63,106 nucleotides of DNA from Acidimicrobiales bacterium (lineage in GTDB: Bacteria > Actinomycetota > Acidimicrobiia > Acidimicrobiales > GCA-2861595): positions 1 through 63,106 of the forward strand of contig DATAIT010000060.1 of NCBI GenBank assembly GCA_036262515.1, in the 5' to 3' direction. Made by a program: the position numbers and the translations under genes. The notes beneath the pieces were generated by a model. That model worked only from the letters and a program-made list of their open reading frames with translations, did not search any database and was not told the origin of the DNA. Numbering within the stretch: position 1 is the first letter of the stretch; every line of letters begins with the position of its first letter. Positions 16,258 to 24,898 of the stretch are shown here, piece after piece.

Positions 16258-17265
16258 CTACGCGAGCGTGGCCAGCGCGGGACAGCAGGTCTCGACCATG
16301 AGACGGGTCACCACGTAGGGGTCGCAGTTGGCGTTGGGCCGCCGGTCCTCCAGGTAGCCCTTGCCCTCCTGGGCGACCTGCCACGGGATGCGCACCGAGG
16401 CTCCCCGGTTGGACACGCCGTAGCTGAACTCGTGGTACGGCGCCGTCTCGTGCTCCCCGGTGAGGCGGTGCTCGATGCCGTCGCCGTAGTTGGCCACGTG
16501 GTGGTCGGCGTTCTTGCCCAGCGCCTCTGCGGCGGCGATGACGGCGTCGTAGGACGACCGCATCTCCTTGGTGGAGAAGTTGGTGTGGGCGCCGGCGCCG
16601 TTCCAGTCGCCGCGGACCGGCTTCGGGTCGAGGGTGATCGAGACGCCGAAATCCTCCCCGACGCGGTGCAGGAGCCAACGGGCCAGCCACAGCTTGTCCG
16701 ACACCTCCAGCGGTCCGAGGGGCCCGACCTGGAACTCCCACTGGCCGGGCATGACCTCGGCGTTGATGCCCGACAGCTCGATGCCCGCCCGCAGGCAGGC
16801 GTCGAGGTGCGCCTCCACGACCGGGCGGCCGTAGATGTCGTCGGACCCGACGCCGCAGTAATAGGGGCCCTGGGCGGCCGGGTAGCCGGTGTGCTCGGGG
16901 AAGCCGAGCGGGCGGCTCCCCTTGAACATCGTGTACTCCTGCTCGATACCGAACCACGGCTCGTGGTCGCCGTACTTCTCCACCGCGGCCACGAGGGCGG
17001 CCCTCGTGTTCGTGGCGTGCGGCGCCAGCTCGGTGGTGAGTACCTCGGACATCACCAGCACGGCATCGCCGCCCCGGATGGGATCGGGGACGGAGCACAC
17101 GGGGCGCAGCACGCAGTCGGACGCCTCACCCGTGGCCTGGTTCGTGCTCGACCCGTCGAAACCCCAGATCGGCAGGTTCTTGACGTCCTCGACGACCTTG
17201 GTCTTCGACCGCAACAGCGGGGTGGGCTCGGTGCCGTCGATCCAGATGTACTCGGCCTTGATCAT
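16258..17265 (-). CDS. glnII: glutamine synthetase type II (eukaryote-like)
   Basis: 335 residues, the size of GSII rather than the 440-470 of GSI. It condenses ammonia with glutamate using ATP. Recognisable stretches are the beta-grasp start AEYIWIDGTEPTPLLRSKTK, the flexible-loop Asp region WGFDGSSTNQATGEASD, the metal-site FGIEQEYTMF, AEVMPGQWEFQVGP, and the ATP/glutamate site NGAGAHTNFSTKEMR. The adenylylation site of GSI is absent, as expected. The ATG at 17265 has a GGAGC ribosome site. GSII is common in actinomycetes such as Streptomyces and Frankia beside the main GSI. It is convergent with msrA (15-base gap). I could not confirm a GlnR box upstream. Confidence 0.96.
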   Translation of the reverse strand: MIKAEYIWIDGTEPTPLLRSKTKVVEDVKNLPIWGFDGSSTNQATGEASDCVLRPVCSVPDPIRGGDAVLVMSEVLTTELAPHATNTRAALVAAVEKYGDHEPWFGIEQEYTMFKGSRPLGFPEHTGYPAAQGPYYCGVGSDDIYGRPVVEAHLDACLRAGIELSGINAEVMPGQWEFQVGPLGPLEVSDKLWLARWLLHRVGEDFGVSITLDPKPVRGDWNGAGAHTNFSTKEMRSSYDAVIAAAEALGKNADHHVANYGDGIEHRLTGEHETAPYHEFSYGVSNRGASVRIPWQVAQEGKGYLEDRRPNANCDPYVVTRLMVETCCPALATLA

Positions 17266-17624
17266 TCGTGCGGTGCTCCGTTTCGAGGTCGGTTCCGATG
17301 GCGGTCGGTTGACGTTGACAGAGGGCCGTTTCCGACCTCTTTCACCGACGTGAACGCTGTGTTGCCCGGCCCTGGGGGGCCGACCGTCTCGTCCGTTGTC
17401 GCCGGTTTCGGCGGAGGGAAGCCCGACGGCAAGGACCGCCGCCGGGGCTTCCCCGGCGCCCTACGTAAACACGTCCGGCGACGCATCCGCCAACCCGCCG
17501 CGGCCCCACCGCCTCGGCTGCGGTCGGTCCATCGGGCACATACCGGACGCCGGCCGCGGTGCGCCTCAATGCGGAGCCCGTTCCCGCCGATGTGGGGAGA
17601 GGACATGCAGGTCAAGGAGGGTGC
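17266..17624. other. intergenic region with glnII promoter side and a hairpin
   Basis: This 359-base gap holds the upstream region of glnII and the leader of the small membrane gene pair. The only clear structure is a hairpin CGCCGGGG-CTT-CCCCGGCG at 17440-17458. TTGAC occurs twice near 17309-17320 on the plus strand. I see no coding sequence in it. Confidence 0.5.
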
Positions 17625-17807
17625 ATGCCTTCGACGATCGGGTGGCTCGCCGTGGCCATCGCAACCGGAAGCCTCGCTGGACGCATGATCGGCCACTGGC
17701 CGGTCGTCTCCGGCTGGCTCCGCCGCTGTCTGGAGGATCCCGTCGTGGGCGCCGGGGACGCCGGCCGTGCCACACCGTCGGACGAGCGACTGAGGAGGAG
17801 GTCGTAG
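17625..17807 (+). CDS. small membrane protein
   Basis: 60 residues. The N-terminal half is a hydrophobic segment (MPSTIGWLAVAIATGSLAG) followed by an amphipathic helix (WPVVSGWLRRCL) and a charged tail. A strong AAGGAGG ribosome site five bases before the ATG makes it a convincing gene despite its size. The stop TAG overlaps the GTG of the next small gene by one base (TAGTG), so the two are translationally coupled. I do not recognise the family; a single-span membrane peptide is the likely product. Confidence 0.65.
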   Translation: MPSTIGWLAVAIATGSLAGRMIGHWPVVSGWLRRCLEDPVVGAGDAGRATPSDERLRRRS

Positions 17808-17959
17808 TGCCCATCGATCTGGTTCTGGTGGTGAGCGGGGTGGCCCTGTTGTCGTCGGCGGCGGGCGTCGTCGTCGGTGCCCGTTCCGAGCGGCGGCGCC
17901 TCGTGCGCGGCCTGCCGGACCAGGCCCAGGCCTGGCTCGACCAGCACAGCTCCACCTGA
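17807..17959 (+). CDS. small membrane protein, coupled partner
   Basis: 50 residues: one membrane segment (MPIDLVLVVSGVALLSSAAG, then VVVGA) followed by a basic tail RSERRRLVRGL and a short acidic/polar end. The GTG start overlaps the previous stop, and GAGGAGGAG sits 6-8 bases upstream. It resembles one-span inner-membrane peptides with a positive cytosolic tail. Function unknown. It precedes the PIG-V-like gene by 59 bases and could be co-transcribed with it. Confidence 0.6.
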   Translation: MPIDLVLVVSGVALLSSAAGVVVGARSERRRLVRGLPDQAQAWLDQHSST

Positions 17960-18018
17960 CCCTGGCCGCCGCGAACAGCGCCTGCTCGCCGGGAAGAGCG
18001 GCGACGTAGATTCCCGCC

Positions 18019-19146
18019 ATGGAGCACGGCGACGGCGATGTCGCGGCTGCGCCGCTCCTCACCGCCCGCCTGGCCATACCCGTGGCCGTCTTCCTGTCGT
18101 CCCGACTGGTCACCATGGCGGTGGCCCACGTGGCCCGGCTGCTGAAGCCGCAGGAGATCATCGCCGTGCTGTGGCGGTGGGATGGCCAGCACTACCTGGA
18201 GATCGCCCGGTCCGGGTACCCGCCGTCGCTGGAGGCCGGGCCGGACCGGGGGTCGCAGAGCGTCCACGCCTTCTTCCCCGGCTTCCCCCTGATGCTGCGC
18301 GCCGTGGCCCGGGTCACGGGGCTGGCCCTGGAGACGTCGGGCGTCGTGACCACCGTCGCCCTGGCGACGGTGGCGTCCGCCCTCATCTGGCTGCTGGCGC
18401 GCGACCTGGCCGGCGAGGAGGTGGCCACCCGCGCCGTCCTGCTGTTCTCGTTCTTCCCCGGGTCGTTCGTGCTCGGCCTGATCTACTCCGAAGGCGCCTT
18501 CCTGGCCTTCGCCGCCGGGTGCCTGCTGGCGCTCCAGCGCCGCCGGTGGGTGGCAGCCGGCCTCGCCGCCGCCGCCGCCGGCGCGACCCGCCCCACCGGC
18601 CTCGTCCTGGGCCTGTGCTGCGCGTGGGCCGCAGGCGAGGCGGTCCGTCGAAGGAGGCAGTGGTGGGCCCTGGCCGCACCGGCGCTGGCACCCCTCGGCT
18701 TCGTCGCCTGGTCGGTGTTCCTGGCCGTCCACACCGGCAGCCCGACCACGTGGCTGCGGAGCCAGCAGCGGGGATGGGGCCAGGGCTTCGACTTCGGCGC
18801 CCACACGGCCCGCTCCATCGGGAGCTTCTTCGCCCACCCGATCGTGGACTTCAACCGCACCGTGTGCGTTCTGACCATCCTCGTCGTCGCCGCCGGGCTC
18901 GGGCTGCTGTCGAGGACGCGGCCGCCGGCCGCCGCCTGGATCTACACCGCCGGGATCCTCGCTCCGGCCCTCCTGTCGGCGGTCCTGACGTCGACGCCGC
19001 GCTTCGCGCTCACCGCCTTCCCACTCCATATCGCCGCCGCCCGCAGCCTCACGGGCACCGCCTTCGCGGTGACGCTGGCGCTGTCCGCAGCGGCGATGGC
19101 TCTGCTCATGCTGGTGGCCGAGACGTCGCTGCTCGTCACGCCGTGA
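18019..19146 (+). CDS. PIG-V/GT-C-like mannosyltransferase
   Basis: 375 residues with about nine hydrophobic segments. The first outer loop carries RWDGQHYLEIARSGYP, a pattern of the PIG-V / mannosyltransferase-2 group of GT-C enzymes, in which the acidic WD residue is thought to be catalytic and a polyprenyl-phosphate sugar is the donor. HAFFPGFPLMLR and FFPGSFVLGLIYSEGAFLAF follow, both typical of the family. The product probably transfers a mannose or similar sugar outside the membrane. The ATG at 18019 fits the family start. Its end overlaps the convergent glycosyltransferase gene by 11 bases. Adjacent glycosyltransferases suggest shared work in surface glycan assembly. Confidence 0.8.
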   Translation: MEHGDGDVAAAPLLTARLAIPVAVFLSSRLVTMAVAHVARLLKPQEIIAVLWRWDGQHYLEIARSGYPPSLEAGPDRGSQSVHAFFPGFPLMLRAVARVTGLALETSGVVTTVALATVASALIWLLARDLAGEEVATRAVLLFSFFPGSFVLGLIYSEGAFLAFAAGCLLALQRRRWVAAGLAAAAAGATRPTGLVLGLCCAWAAGEAVRRRRQWWALAAPALAPLGFVAWSVFLAVHTGSPTTWLRSQQRGWGQGFDFGAHTARSIGSFFAHPIVDFNRTVCVLTILVVAAGLGLLSRTRPPAAAWIYTAGILAPALLSAVLTSTPRFALTAFPLHIAAARSLTGTAFAVTLALSAAAMALLMLVAETSLLVTP

Positions 19147-20323
19147 GCCGGGCCAGCACGTCCTGGTAGCGGTCGAGCACCGTGTCCCACCCGAAGTGCG
19201 CCTCCACGTACCGCCGGCCGGCTCGCCCCAGGGCGGCGGCCAGCGCGGGGTCCGCCGTCACCAGGTCGAGGGCGGCCTCGAACTCGGCATAGCCCCGGTA
19301 GGGCACCGCTCCCCCGCTGCGCCTGGCGTGGCCCTCCAGGACGGCGCAGCGTCCCTGCACGAGCGCGGCGCGTCCCTGGGCCCAGGCCTCGGCCAGGACC
19401 ATGGAGAAGCTCTCGAAGTACGACGGCTGCACGAGGGCCAGGGCGCCGTCGACCGCGGCCTGCTTCACCTCGTCGGCCACGAACCCGGTGACCACCACGT
19501 CGGGGTGGGGCGGGGGCGGGTCCACCGGCTCCCCCACCACCACCAGGCGGAGCGGACCGGGGTGGCGCTCCTTGTACTCGGCGAAGAACGAGAACAGCTC
19601 GGTGGAACCCTTGGCCGGGTCGACCCGGCCGACCACGACCACGTACGGGCCGTCGCCGAGGCCGTAGCGGCGGCGGAACGAAGCGCCGTCCCCAGCCACG
19701 TCGAGGTCGAATCCGATGCCGACGACAGCCGATGCCGGCCGGCTCACCCGGAAGCGGCGCTCGACCAGGTCGCGTTCCTCCTCGGTCGAGAAGGCGAAGG
19801 CGTCGGGCAACCGGAACACGGCGTCGAAGAGGGGCAGGCCCAGGGTGGGCTCGTCGTGGGCGGTCGGATGGAGCAGCACGGGCACCCGGCCGGCGACCCG
19901 GGGCAGGCCGGTGAAGGCGGTGGCGTAGAGGTAGGTGAAGAAGATGACGGCGTCGAAGCGGCCGGCGTGGTCGTCGAGCCACGGTGCCAGTCCGGGGACG
20001 TCGGGGCCCTGGGCCCGCATCCACTCCTGCTGCACGTGCAGGGCCACCGGCTTCTCCCCGAGGGTGACGCGACCGTTGAGCGGCCCGAACAGGCGCAGGT
20101 CGCGAGGGCTCGCCGTCGGCAGGCGATGCACCCGGAGGCCGTCGAGGTCCGTCGTCCCGGGCGCGTACTCGTTGGCCCATGTGACGTAGTCGCGCGCGCA
20201 CGTGGTCACGACCTCCACGCGGTGACCTCCGGCGGCCAGGCGGGTGGCGAACTGCCGGCAGTGGAGCTCGGCGCCGCCGGCCACCTCACGGCCGTACCGC
20301 TGGGTCACGTAGAGCAGGCGCAT
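19136..20323 (-). CDS. GT4 glycosyltransferase (type A of the duplicated module)
   Basis: 395 residues of GT-B fold family 4. The acceptor half starts RLLYVTQRYGREVAGGAELH with the Gly-Gly loop. The donor half has VVVVGRVDPAKGSTELF and the nucleotide-sugar motif SYFESFSMVLAEAWAQG (the EX7E-like region). It is paralogous to the gene at 51827-53014: both share VVTTCA(R/L)D, the TWANEYAPG/TWADEYPPG stretch, HP(T/A)AHDEP and the donor-site text. It is the last gene of a minus-strand run (coiled-coil protein, GT4-B, GT4-A). Cytosolic or membrane-associated. The sugar is not predictable. Confidence 0.85.
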   Translation of the reverse strand: MRLLYVTQRYGREVAGGAELHCRQFATRLAAGGHRVEVVTTCARDYVTWANEYAPGTTDLDGLRVHRLPTASPRDLRLFGPLNGRVTLGEKPVALHVQQEWMRAQGPDVPGLAPWLDDHAGRFDAVIFFTYLYATAFTGLPRVAGRVPVLLHPTAHDEPTLGLPLFDAVFRLPDAFAFSTEEERDLVERRFRVSRPASAVVGIGFDLDVAGDGASFRRRYGLGDGPYVVVVGRVDPAKGSTELFSFFAEYKERHPGPLRLVVVGEPVDPPPPHPDVVVTGFVADEVKQAAVDGALALVQPSYFESFSMVLAEAWAQGRAALVQGRCAVLEGHARRSGGAVPYRGYAEFEAALDLVTADPALAAALGRAGRRYVEAHFGWDTVLDRYQDVLARLTA

Positions 20324-20331
20324 GGCGTCGA

Positions 20332-21429
20332 TCAACCCAGGGCGACGAGGTGGCCGAGGAAGGTCTCGGTGGCGCGTGCCAGGCCCACGTGGTCCAGACG
20401 CCGCCGGCCCGCCTCGACCAGGCGGCCGCGCAGCCGGTCGTCGTGCAGGACGGCGTGCATCGCCTCCGCCAGCAGGGCCGGTCCGCCGTCGAGCGGCAGG
20501 AGGACGGCGGCGTCCCCCGCCGTCTCGGGGAGGGCCCCGGCGGCGCGGGCCGCCACCGGGACGTCGAAGGCCATCGCCTCGAGCACGGGGACGCAGAAGC
20601 CCTCGTGCTCGCTCGCCGTCACGAAGGCGTCGGCCCGGCGGTAGAACGCGGCCAGCGCCTCCCGGCTCACCGCTCCCGCCACCCACGCGCCGGGAAGGCT
20701 CAGCTCGTGGACGAGGTGCTGGACGGCATTGGCGAATGCGGACACACGGGCCGGGCCGACCAGGATCAACCGGGCGTCGGGGTCGAGGTAGGTGACGAGG
20801 ACGTGGAAGGCCTGCACGAGCAGGTCGGCCCGCTTGTGGGGCAGCAGCTGGCCGACGTGGAGGAGCACCGGTCCCTCGACCTCGGTGGCCAGGTGGTGGG
20901 CCGTCGCCGGGTCGGGCTCGACGCGTGTCAGCTCGGCCGGATCCGCCACCAGCGGGCTGACCCGTACGTCGTCGTAGCCCATCGCCGCCAGGTCGGCGGC
21001 GTTGTAGGCCGAGTCGCACAGGGCCAGCACGACCTGCGGCTGCAGCGCCGCCACCTCCCGCCGCCCGTCGTCGAGCAATGCGGCGAAGGCGGGGTCGTAC
21101 GGGCGGAACGGCGCCGCCGGCGAGATGTTGTGGTAGCGGAGCACCAGCCGCTCCGGTCGGGCGGCCAGGAAGGAGGCGACCGACGCCTCGCCGATGGAGC
21201 CGTGCACGACGAGCACGTCGTCGGTCGCTCCCGGCCTGCCCGCAGGCGCCTGCCGGTCGTACTCGTCGAGGGCGAGGACGTCACCGGCCAACGACGGGTC
21301 GTAGTAGCGGGCGAAGATCTCGGACGGCCCGAGCGTGCGCAGCGCGGCCCGCAGGGCCATGGCCTCGTTGGTGACGGCATCGCCCGGCGAGGCCGACACG
21401 AGCACCTGCGAGAAGCGGCGTCCCGTCAC
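20332..21429 (-). CDS. GT4 glycosyltransferase (type B of the duplicated module)
   Basis: 365 residues of GT4 type. Donor-site motifs are LLHVGQLLPHKRADLLVQAF and ASEHEGFCVPVLEAMAFDVPVAA. The acceptor half has RLVLRYHNISP and CDSAYNAADL, which recur in the two type-B paralogues at 53011 and 54096 (for example YHNVTT and SAYNEAELREAG). The GTG at 21429 overlaps the previous gene's stop by four bases. A gap of eight bases separates it from the type-A gene. It works presumably in sequence with its neighbour on one glycan. Confidence 0.86.
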   Translation of the reverse strand: MTGRRFSQVLVSASPGDAVTNEAMALRAALRTLGPSEIFARYYDPSLAGDVLALDEYDRQAPAGRPGATDDVLVVHGSIGEASVASFLAARPERLVLRYHNISPAAPFRPYDPAFAALLDDGRREVAALQPQVVLALCDSAYNAADLAAMGYDDVRVSPLVADPAELTRVEPDPATAHHLATEVEGPVLLHVGQLLPHKRADLLVQAFHVLVTYLDPDARLILVGPARVSAFANAVQHLVHELSLPGAWVAGAVSREALAAFYRRADAFVTASEHEGFCVPVLEAMAFDVPVAARAAGALPETAGDAAVLLPLDGGPALLAEAMHAVLHDDRLRGRLVEAGRRRLDHVGLARATETFLGHLVALG

Positions 21430-21962
21430 GGAGCGGGCGTGGAGGACGCCTCCAGCTGTTCGACGCGGGCGGCCAAGGCTGCGAAGGCCGCCTCGGCACC
21501 GACCGCCCGCCGCTCGGCCTCGGCCAGCCGCTCGAGCACGGCGTCGAGCTGCTCCACCAGGTCGGCGTGCACGTGGAGAGGGTCCTCCAGGGAGGCCAGC
21601 ACGCCCTCCAGCACGTCGCGCATGGCGTCGGCGTAGCGCTGCACCTGGTCGAGGACACCCTGGGTCTGGCGGGCCACCACCTTGGCGACGGCCCGGTGCA
21701 GCGCCTGGCCGCCCGGGCGCTGCGAGTGGGCGTGGATCGAGCCGGCGTCGAAGCGGGCCTGCTCGTCGAGGGCGGCGACCCGGGCCCGCAGCCCGGTGAA
21801 GTCCGGCGTGGCCCGGTGGGCGACGATGCGCCGGAAGTGCTCCTCGAGCGCATCCTCGAGCCCGGGGGGGTAGGCACCCGACCGCCGGCGCTGCTCGACT
21901 CTCGCCTGGAGCTCGGCGACCACGTCGTCGAGGTCGGGCGCCGCTCCCGGCTCGTCCGCCAC
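21426..21962 (-). CDS. coiled-coil protein, stand-alone form of the MTase-linked domain
   Basis: 178 residues, start GTG at 21962. It is helical and charged, with a start LDDVVAELQARVEQRRRSGAYPPG and a terminal heptad-like coiled coil (LVEQLDAVLERLAEAERR). The first ~130 residues match in layout the N-terminal part of the 340-residue methyltransferase at 55216-56238 (LLDEIDAEVRRRRESGDLPAD, then a similar middle helix), but here no methyltransferase domain follows. It is the first gene of the operon and overlaps the GT4-B start by four bases. A scaffolding or chain-length-measuring role for the glycosyltransferases is my inference only. Confidence 0.7.
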   Translation of the reverse strand: MADEPGAAPDLDDVVAELQARVEQRRRSGAYPPGLEDALEEHFRRIVAHRATPDFTGLRARVAALDEQARFDAGSIHAHSQRPGGQALHRAVAKVVARQTQGVLDQVQRYADAMRDVLEGVLASLEDPLHVHADLVEQLDAVLERLAEAERRAVGAEAAFAALAARVEQLEASSTPAP

Positions 21963-22051
21963 GCCGGCGATGCTACCGACGGGCGCCCGTGCGCGAGCGG
22001 GCTGGCGGGGGCCGGGGCGGGCCGTCCCGGCGCTAGCCTGCCGGCGAGCCG

Positions 22052-23737
22052 ATGACGACGCTGCTCGATGCGCCCGTACGGCGACCCTCCGGTGCTCCGC
22101 CAGCCCCCGGGCGCAACGTCGACCGGATGGTCCCGGCCGGGCTGTTCGCCGCCGCAGTGGCCGTCTACGCCGCTGCGTCGGCCCGCTGGCCGACCGAGTG
22201 GGACTCGGTGAACCTGGTGCTGGGGGTGGACCGCTTCGACGTCAGGGAGGCCAGCCCCCACGCGCCCGGGTATTGGTTGTACGTCGCCGCCGGCCGCCTG
22301 GTCCGGGCGGTGACGCCCCTGAGCACGTCCGACAGCCTGCTGGCCGCGTCGGCCGTGGCGGCGGCGGCGACGGTCGCGCTGGCGTACATGGTCGGGCGGG
22401 CCCTGGGCGGGCGATGGCTGGGCGCAGCGGCGGCGGCCGTCATGCTGACGTCGCCGTTCCTCGCCTTCTACGGGGCGTCCGTCGCCACCTACCCGTTCGA
22501 CGCCCTGGCCAGCCTCGTGCTCGTCCTGCTGGCCTGGCGGGCCGCGCCGGGCTCGTGGCACGGTCCCGCCGCCGCCGCCGCGCTGGGGCTGTCCGGTGGG
22601 ACCCGGCAGTCCTCGGTGCTCCTCCTCGCCCCCGTGGCGGCCGTGGCAGTGGCGCGCAGCGTGCGCCGGGCGCCCCGGCCGCTGCGCCGGGCAGGGGGCT
22701 GCGCAGTTGCAGGGATGGCCGGGCTCGCCGTCTGGCTGGTGCCGATGGGCCTGGCCCAGCCGGGTGGGCTGGCCGTCGTGTGGGACGAGGGTGCCCGCAT
22801 CTGGCACCAGGCGGTCAGCGTGAGCTCCCCCTTCTACGGCGCGCCCGCCGACGGGGTGCGATACAACATCGGGCAGGCGACCGGCTACACCCTTGCCGCC
22901 GTGGCGCTCCTGCTCCCCGCCACCGCCGGCGCCGTCGTATTGGCCTGGCGGGCCCGCCTCCACGCACGGGCGCACCACAACGATGCGGACGCGCGCCCTC
23001 GCAGCCGCGACCGGCTGACCCCTCCGGTGCTGCTCCTGATCACCGCCGCGCCGCCGTTCGCCTTCGTGACCCTGCTCCACTTCGGCAAGGCCGGCTACGT
23101 GCTGTCGTACCTCCCGGCCCTCGTCCTGCTCCTCCTGTGGCCGGCCGCCGGCCTGAGCCGGCGGCCGCGCCTACTCGTCACCGTTCTGGTCGTCGCCGGC
23201 TGTGCCGTCGCCGCCCTGCGCTTCGCCGGTGCCCCCGGCATCGTCCCCCAGGCGCTCGTCGACAACGGGCCGTGGTTCGTCGCCAGCCGCTTCGGCGCTC
23301 CCTACCGGCTCACGGCGCCGGCCCTGCGCGACACCGACCGGGACGTCGACCGCTACCTCGCCCTCGGACGGTCGTTCGATCCCGGCACCGACGAGCTCGT
23401 CTACGTGTACCTCGACGGTGGCCACCGCTTCCGCCACGCCATGCTGACGATGCCGGCCTTCCGCATGCACTATCTCCAGCTCGGCTTCGACGAGTGGTCC
23501 GCCCATGCATTCCGGTGGCACCACGAGCGGGACCACGTGCTCGAGCTGCGGCCGGGCGCCGACGCCGTGTTCGTGGTCGACGAGCCCCGCGAGGACATCT
23601 CGGCGCTGGTCGCCTCGGGCGTCGCCCGGGTGGTCCAGCTCGACACCGGTCCCCTGGTCTACGTGGTGCCGCCGGGGGTCACGGTGTTCGGCGTCGACGT
23701 GGTGGCCACGGGGCCGACCTCCCCGGCCCGCCGCTAG
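22052..23737 (+). CDS. GT-C type membrane glycosyltransferase
   Basis: 561 residues. After a short cytosolic start there are about ten membrane segments, then a soluble C-terminal domain (about residue 420 on). The first large loop contains RWPTEWDSVNLVLGVDRFDVREASPHAPGYW with an acidic Asp in W(E)WDS, the usual place of the GT-C catalytic acid, and APHPPGYW-like text as in dolichyl-phosphate-type transferases. These use lipid-phosphate sugars on the outer face. It is divergent from the coiled-coil gene (89-base gap) and followed after nine bases by the methyltransferase. The acceptor is unknown. Confidence 0.8.
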   Translation: MTTLLDAPVRRPSGAPPAPGRNVDRMVPAGLFAAAVAVYAAASARWPTEWDSVNLVLGVDRFDVREASPHAPGYWLYVAAGRLVRAVTPLSTSDSLLAASAVAAAATVALAYMVGRALGGRWLGAAAAAVMLTSPFLAFYGASVATYPFDALASLVLVLLAWRAAPGSWHGPAAAAALGLSGGTRQSSVLLLAPVAAVAVARSVRRAPRPLRRAGGCAVAGMAGLAVWLVPMGLAQPGGLAVVWDEGARIWHQAVSVSSPFYGAPADGVRYNIGQATGYTLAAVALLLPATAGAVVLAWRARLHARAHHNDADARPRSRDRLTPPVLLLITAAPPFAFVTLLHFGKAGYVLSYLPALVLLLLWPAAGLSRRPRLLVTVLVVAGCAVAALRFAGAPGIVPQALVDNGPWFVASRFGAPYRLTAPALRDTDRDVDRYLALGRSFDPGTDELVYVYLDGGHRFRHAMLTMPAFRMHYLQLGFDEWSAHAFRWHHERDHVLELRPGADAVFVVDEPREDISALVASGVARVVQLDTGPLVYVVPPGVTVFGVDVVATGPTSPARR

Positions 23738-23746
23738 CCTCCACCC

Positions 23747-24796
23747 ATGGCCCCGAGAGCGGTGTGGCCGGTCGCCTCGGCGGTGCGCGGCGGGCTCCGG
23801 TCGGTGGCCCGAACCCGGCCCGGGATCCGCCGCCTGATGGCCATCGCCGCCCGAGAGCTGGCCCGGGCGCTCGACGACGACGTGTACGGCGCCCAGTACT
23901 TCGGGTCCGGCCGCGATCCCCTGGACCGCATGGGCCTGTCCGGCTATGAGCGCTACGACCGCGACACGAGCAACGCCAACGTGGCCGCCTACCTCGTGTG
24001 GCGGTGGTTCGACGTCGCCCTCACTCTCGACGTCGGCTGCGCGACCGGCTTCGTCGTGGAGGCGCTGCGCGAGCTCGACGTCGACGCGGCGGGCGTCGAC
24101 GTGAGCCAGTACGCGGTCGAGCATCCCGCCCAGGGGGCGCGAGGCCACATCGGCTACGGCGACCTGTCCCGGCGCCTCCCGTTCACCGACGGGCACTTCG
24201 ACCTCGTCACCGTGCTGGAGACGCTCGAGCACCTGCCGCCGGGTGTCGTGCCCTCGGCTCTGGCCGAACTGCGCAGGATCACGCGCGGCTACGTCATCGC
24301 CACCATCCCGTCGTTCGGTCCCAACGAGAACGGGCCGGGCGGCTGGTTCACCGTCAAGGTGCGCAACGAGCGGGTCCCCCACTACGAGGCCCTCGGCCCC
24401 GGCTACGAGGGGCCGATCCCGTTCGAGGACCTGTATTGCGACGCTCGGGGCGAGCCGATCGAGGGCCACCTCACCATCGCCTCGTTCGGGTGGTGGACGA
24501 AGCGGTTCGCCGAGGCCGGGTTCATCCGATGCGACGCGGTGGAGCGGGCCATGCACCCGCACCTGGCCCGCTTCGGCCTCACCAAGTACTGGAACCTCTA
24601 CGTGTTCCGGGTGACGGGGGCGCCGGAGCCGGGCCCGGACCTGCGCACGCCGGCCGAGATCGCCCACTGGGAGGCGAACCTAGGCCTGGCCGAGCGCATG
24701 GCGTCGGCCGATGACGTGGCCGCGGTCGAGGCCACGCTGGGCCCCGAGGCGGCTGCGCTGGCGGCGGGGGCCGGCGCCGGGACCGGCCGCCGCTGA
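23747..24796 (+). CDS. class I SAM methyltransferase, glycan-cluster type
   Basis: 349 residues. A basic N-terminal region is followed by the Rossmann core: LTLDVGCATGFVVEAL (motif I, near residue 95), AAGVDVSQYAVEH (acidic motif II), then FDLVTVLETLEHLPPG and YVIATIPSFG. Such enzymes in surface-polysaccharide loci methylate sugars. Nine bases after the GT-C gene, so co-transcribed with it. The last 15 residues are an Ala/Gly tail. It is one of two methyltransferases linked with the two glycan clusters; the other is fused to a coiled coil at 55216. Confidence 0.85.
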   Translation: MAPRAVWPVASAVRGGLRSVARTRPGIRRLMAIAARELARALDDDVYGAQYFGSGRDPLDRMGLSGYERYDRDTSNANVAAYLVWRWFDVALTLDVGCATGFVVEALRELDVDAAGVDVSQYAVEHPAQGARGHIGYGDLSRRLPFTDGHFDLVTVLETLEHLPPGVVPSALAELRRITRGYVIATIPSFGPNENGPGGWFTVKVRNERVPHYEALGPGYEGPIPFEDLYCDARGEPIEGHLTIASFGWWTKRFAEAGFIRCDAVERAMHPHLARFGLTKYWNLYVFRVTGAPEPGPDLRTPAEIAHWEANLGLAERMASADDVAAVEATLGPEAAALAAGAGAGTGRR

Positions 24797-24805
24797 GCCG
24801 CCACT

Positions 24806-24850
24806 GAGTCGGCCGCCACTGAGTCGGCCACCACTGAGTCGGCCACCACC
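24806..24850. repeat. 15-bp tandem repeat, three copies plus flanks
   Basis: Three units GAGTCGGCC(G/A)CCACT/C (24806-24820, 24821-24835, 24836-24850), flanked by partial units at 24795 and 24851, fill the gap between the methyltransferase stop and the convergent binding-protein gene. Its position and the shared CCGCCACT text recall the repeat at 3249. It may help termination. Confidence 0.8.
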
Positions 24851-24898
24851 GAGCCGGCGGACCTCCGCGGCGGCGGGGCCGGCTCTCGCCGGCCGGCG

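Noticed and set aside
17266-17400. GlnR box upstream of glnII
   Set aside because: Only partial matches (GTGAA and GAAAC with wrong spacing) were found; not enough to call.
24806-24850. CRISPR-like array
   Set aside because: Units of 15 bases are directly adjacent with no spacers; it is a plain tandem repeat.
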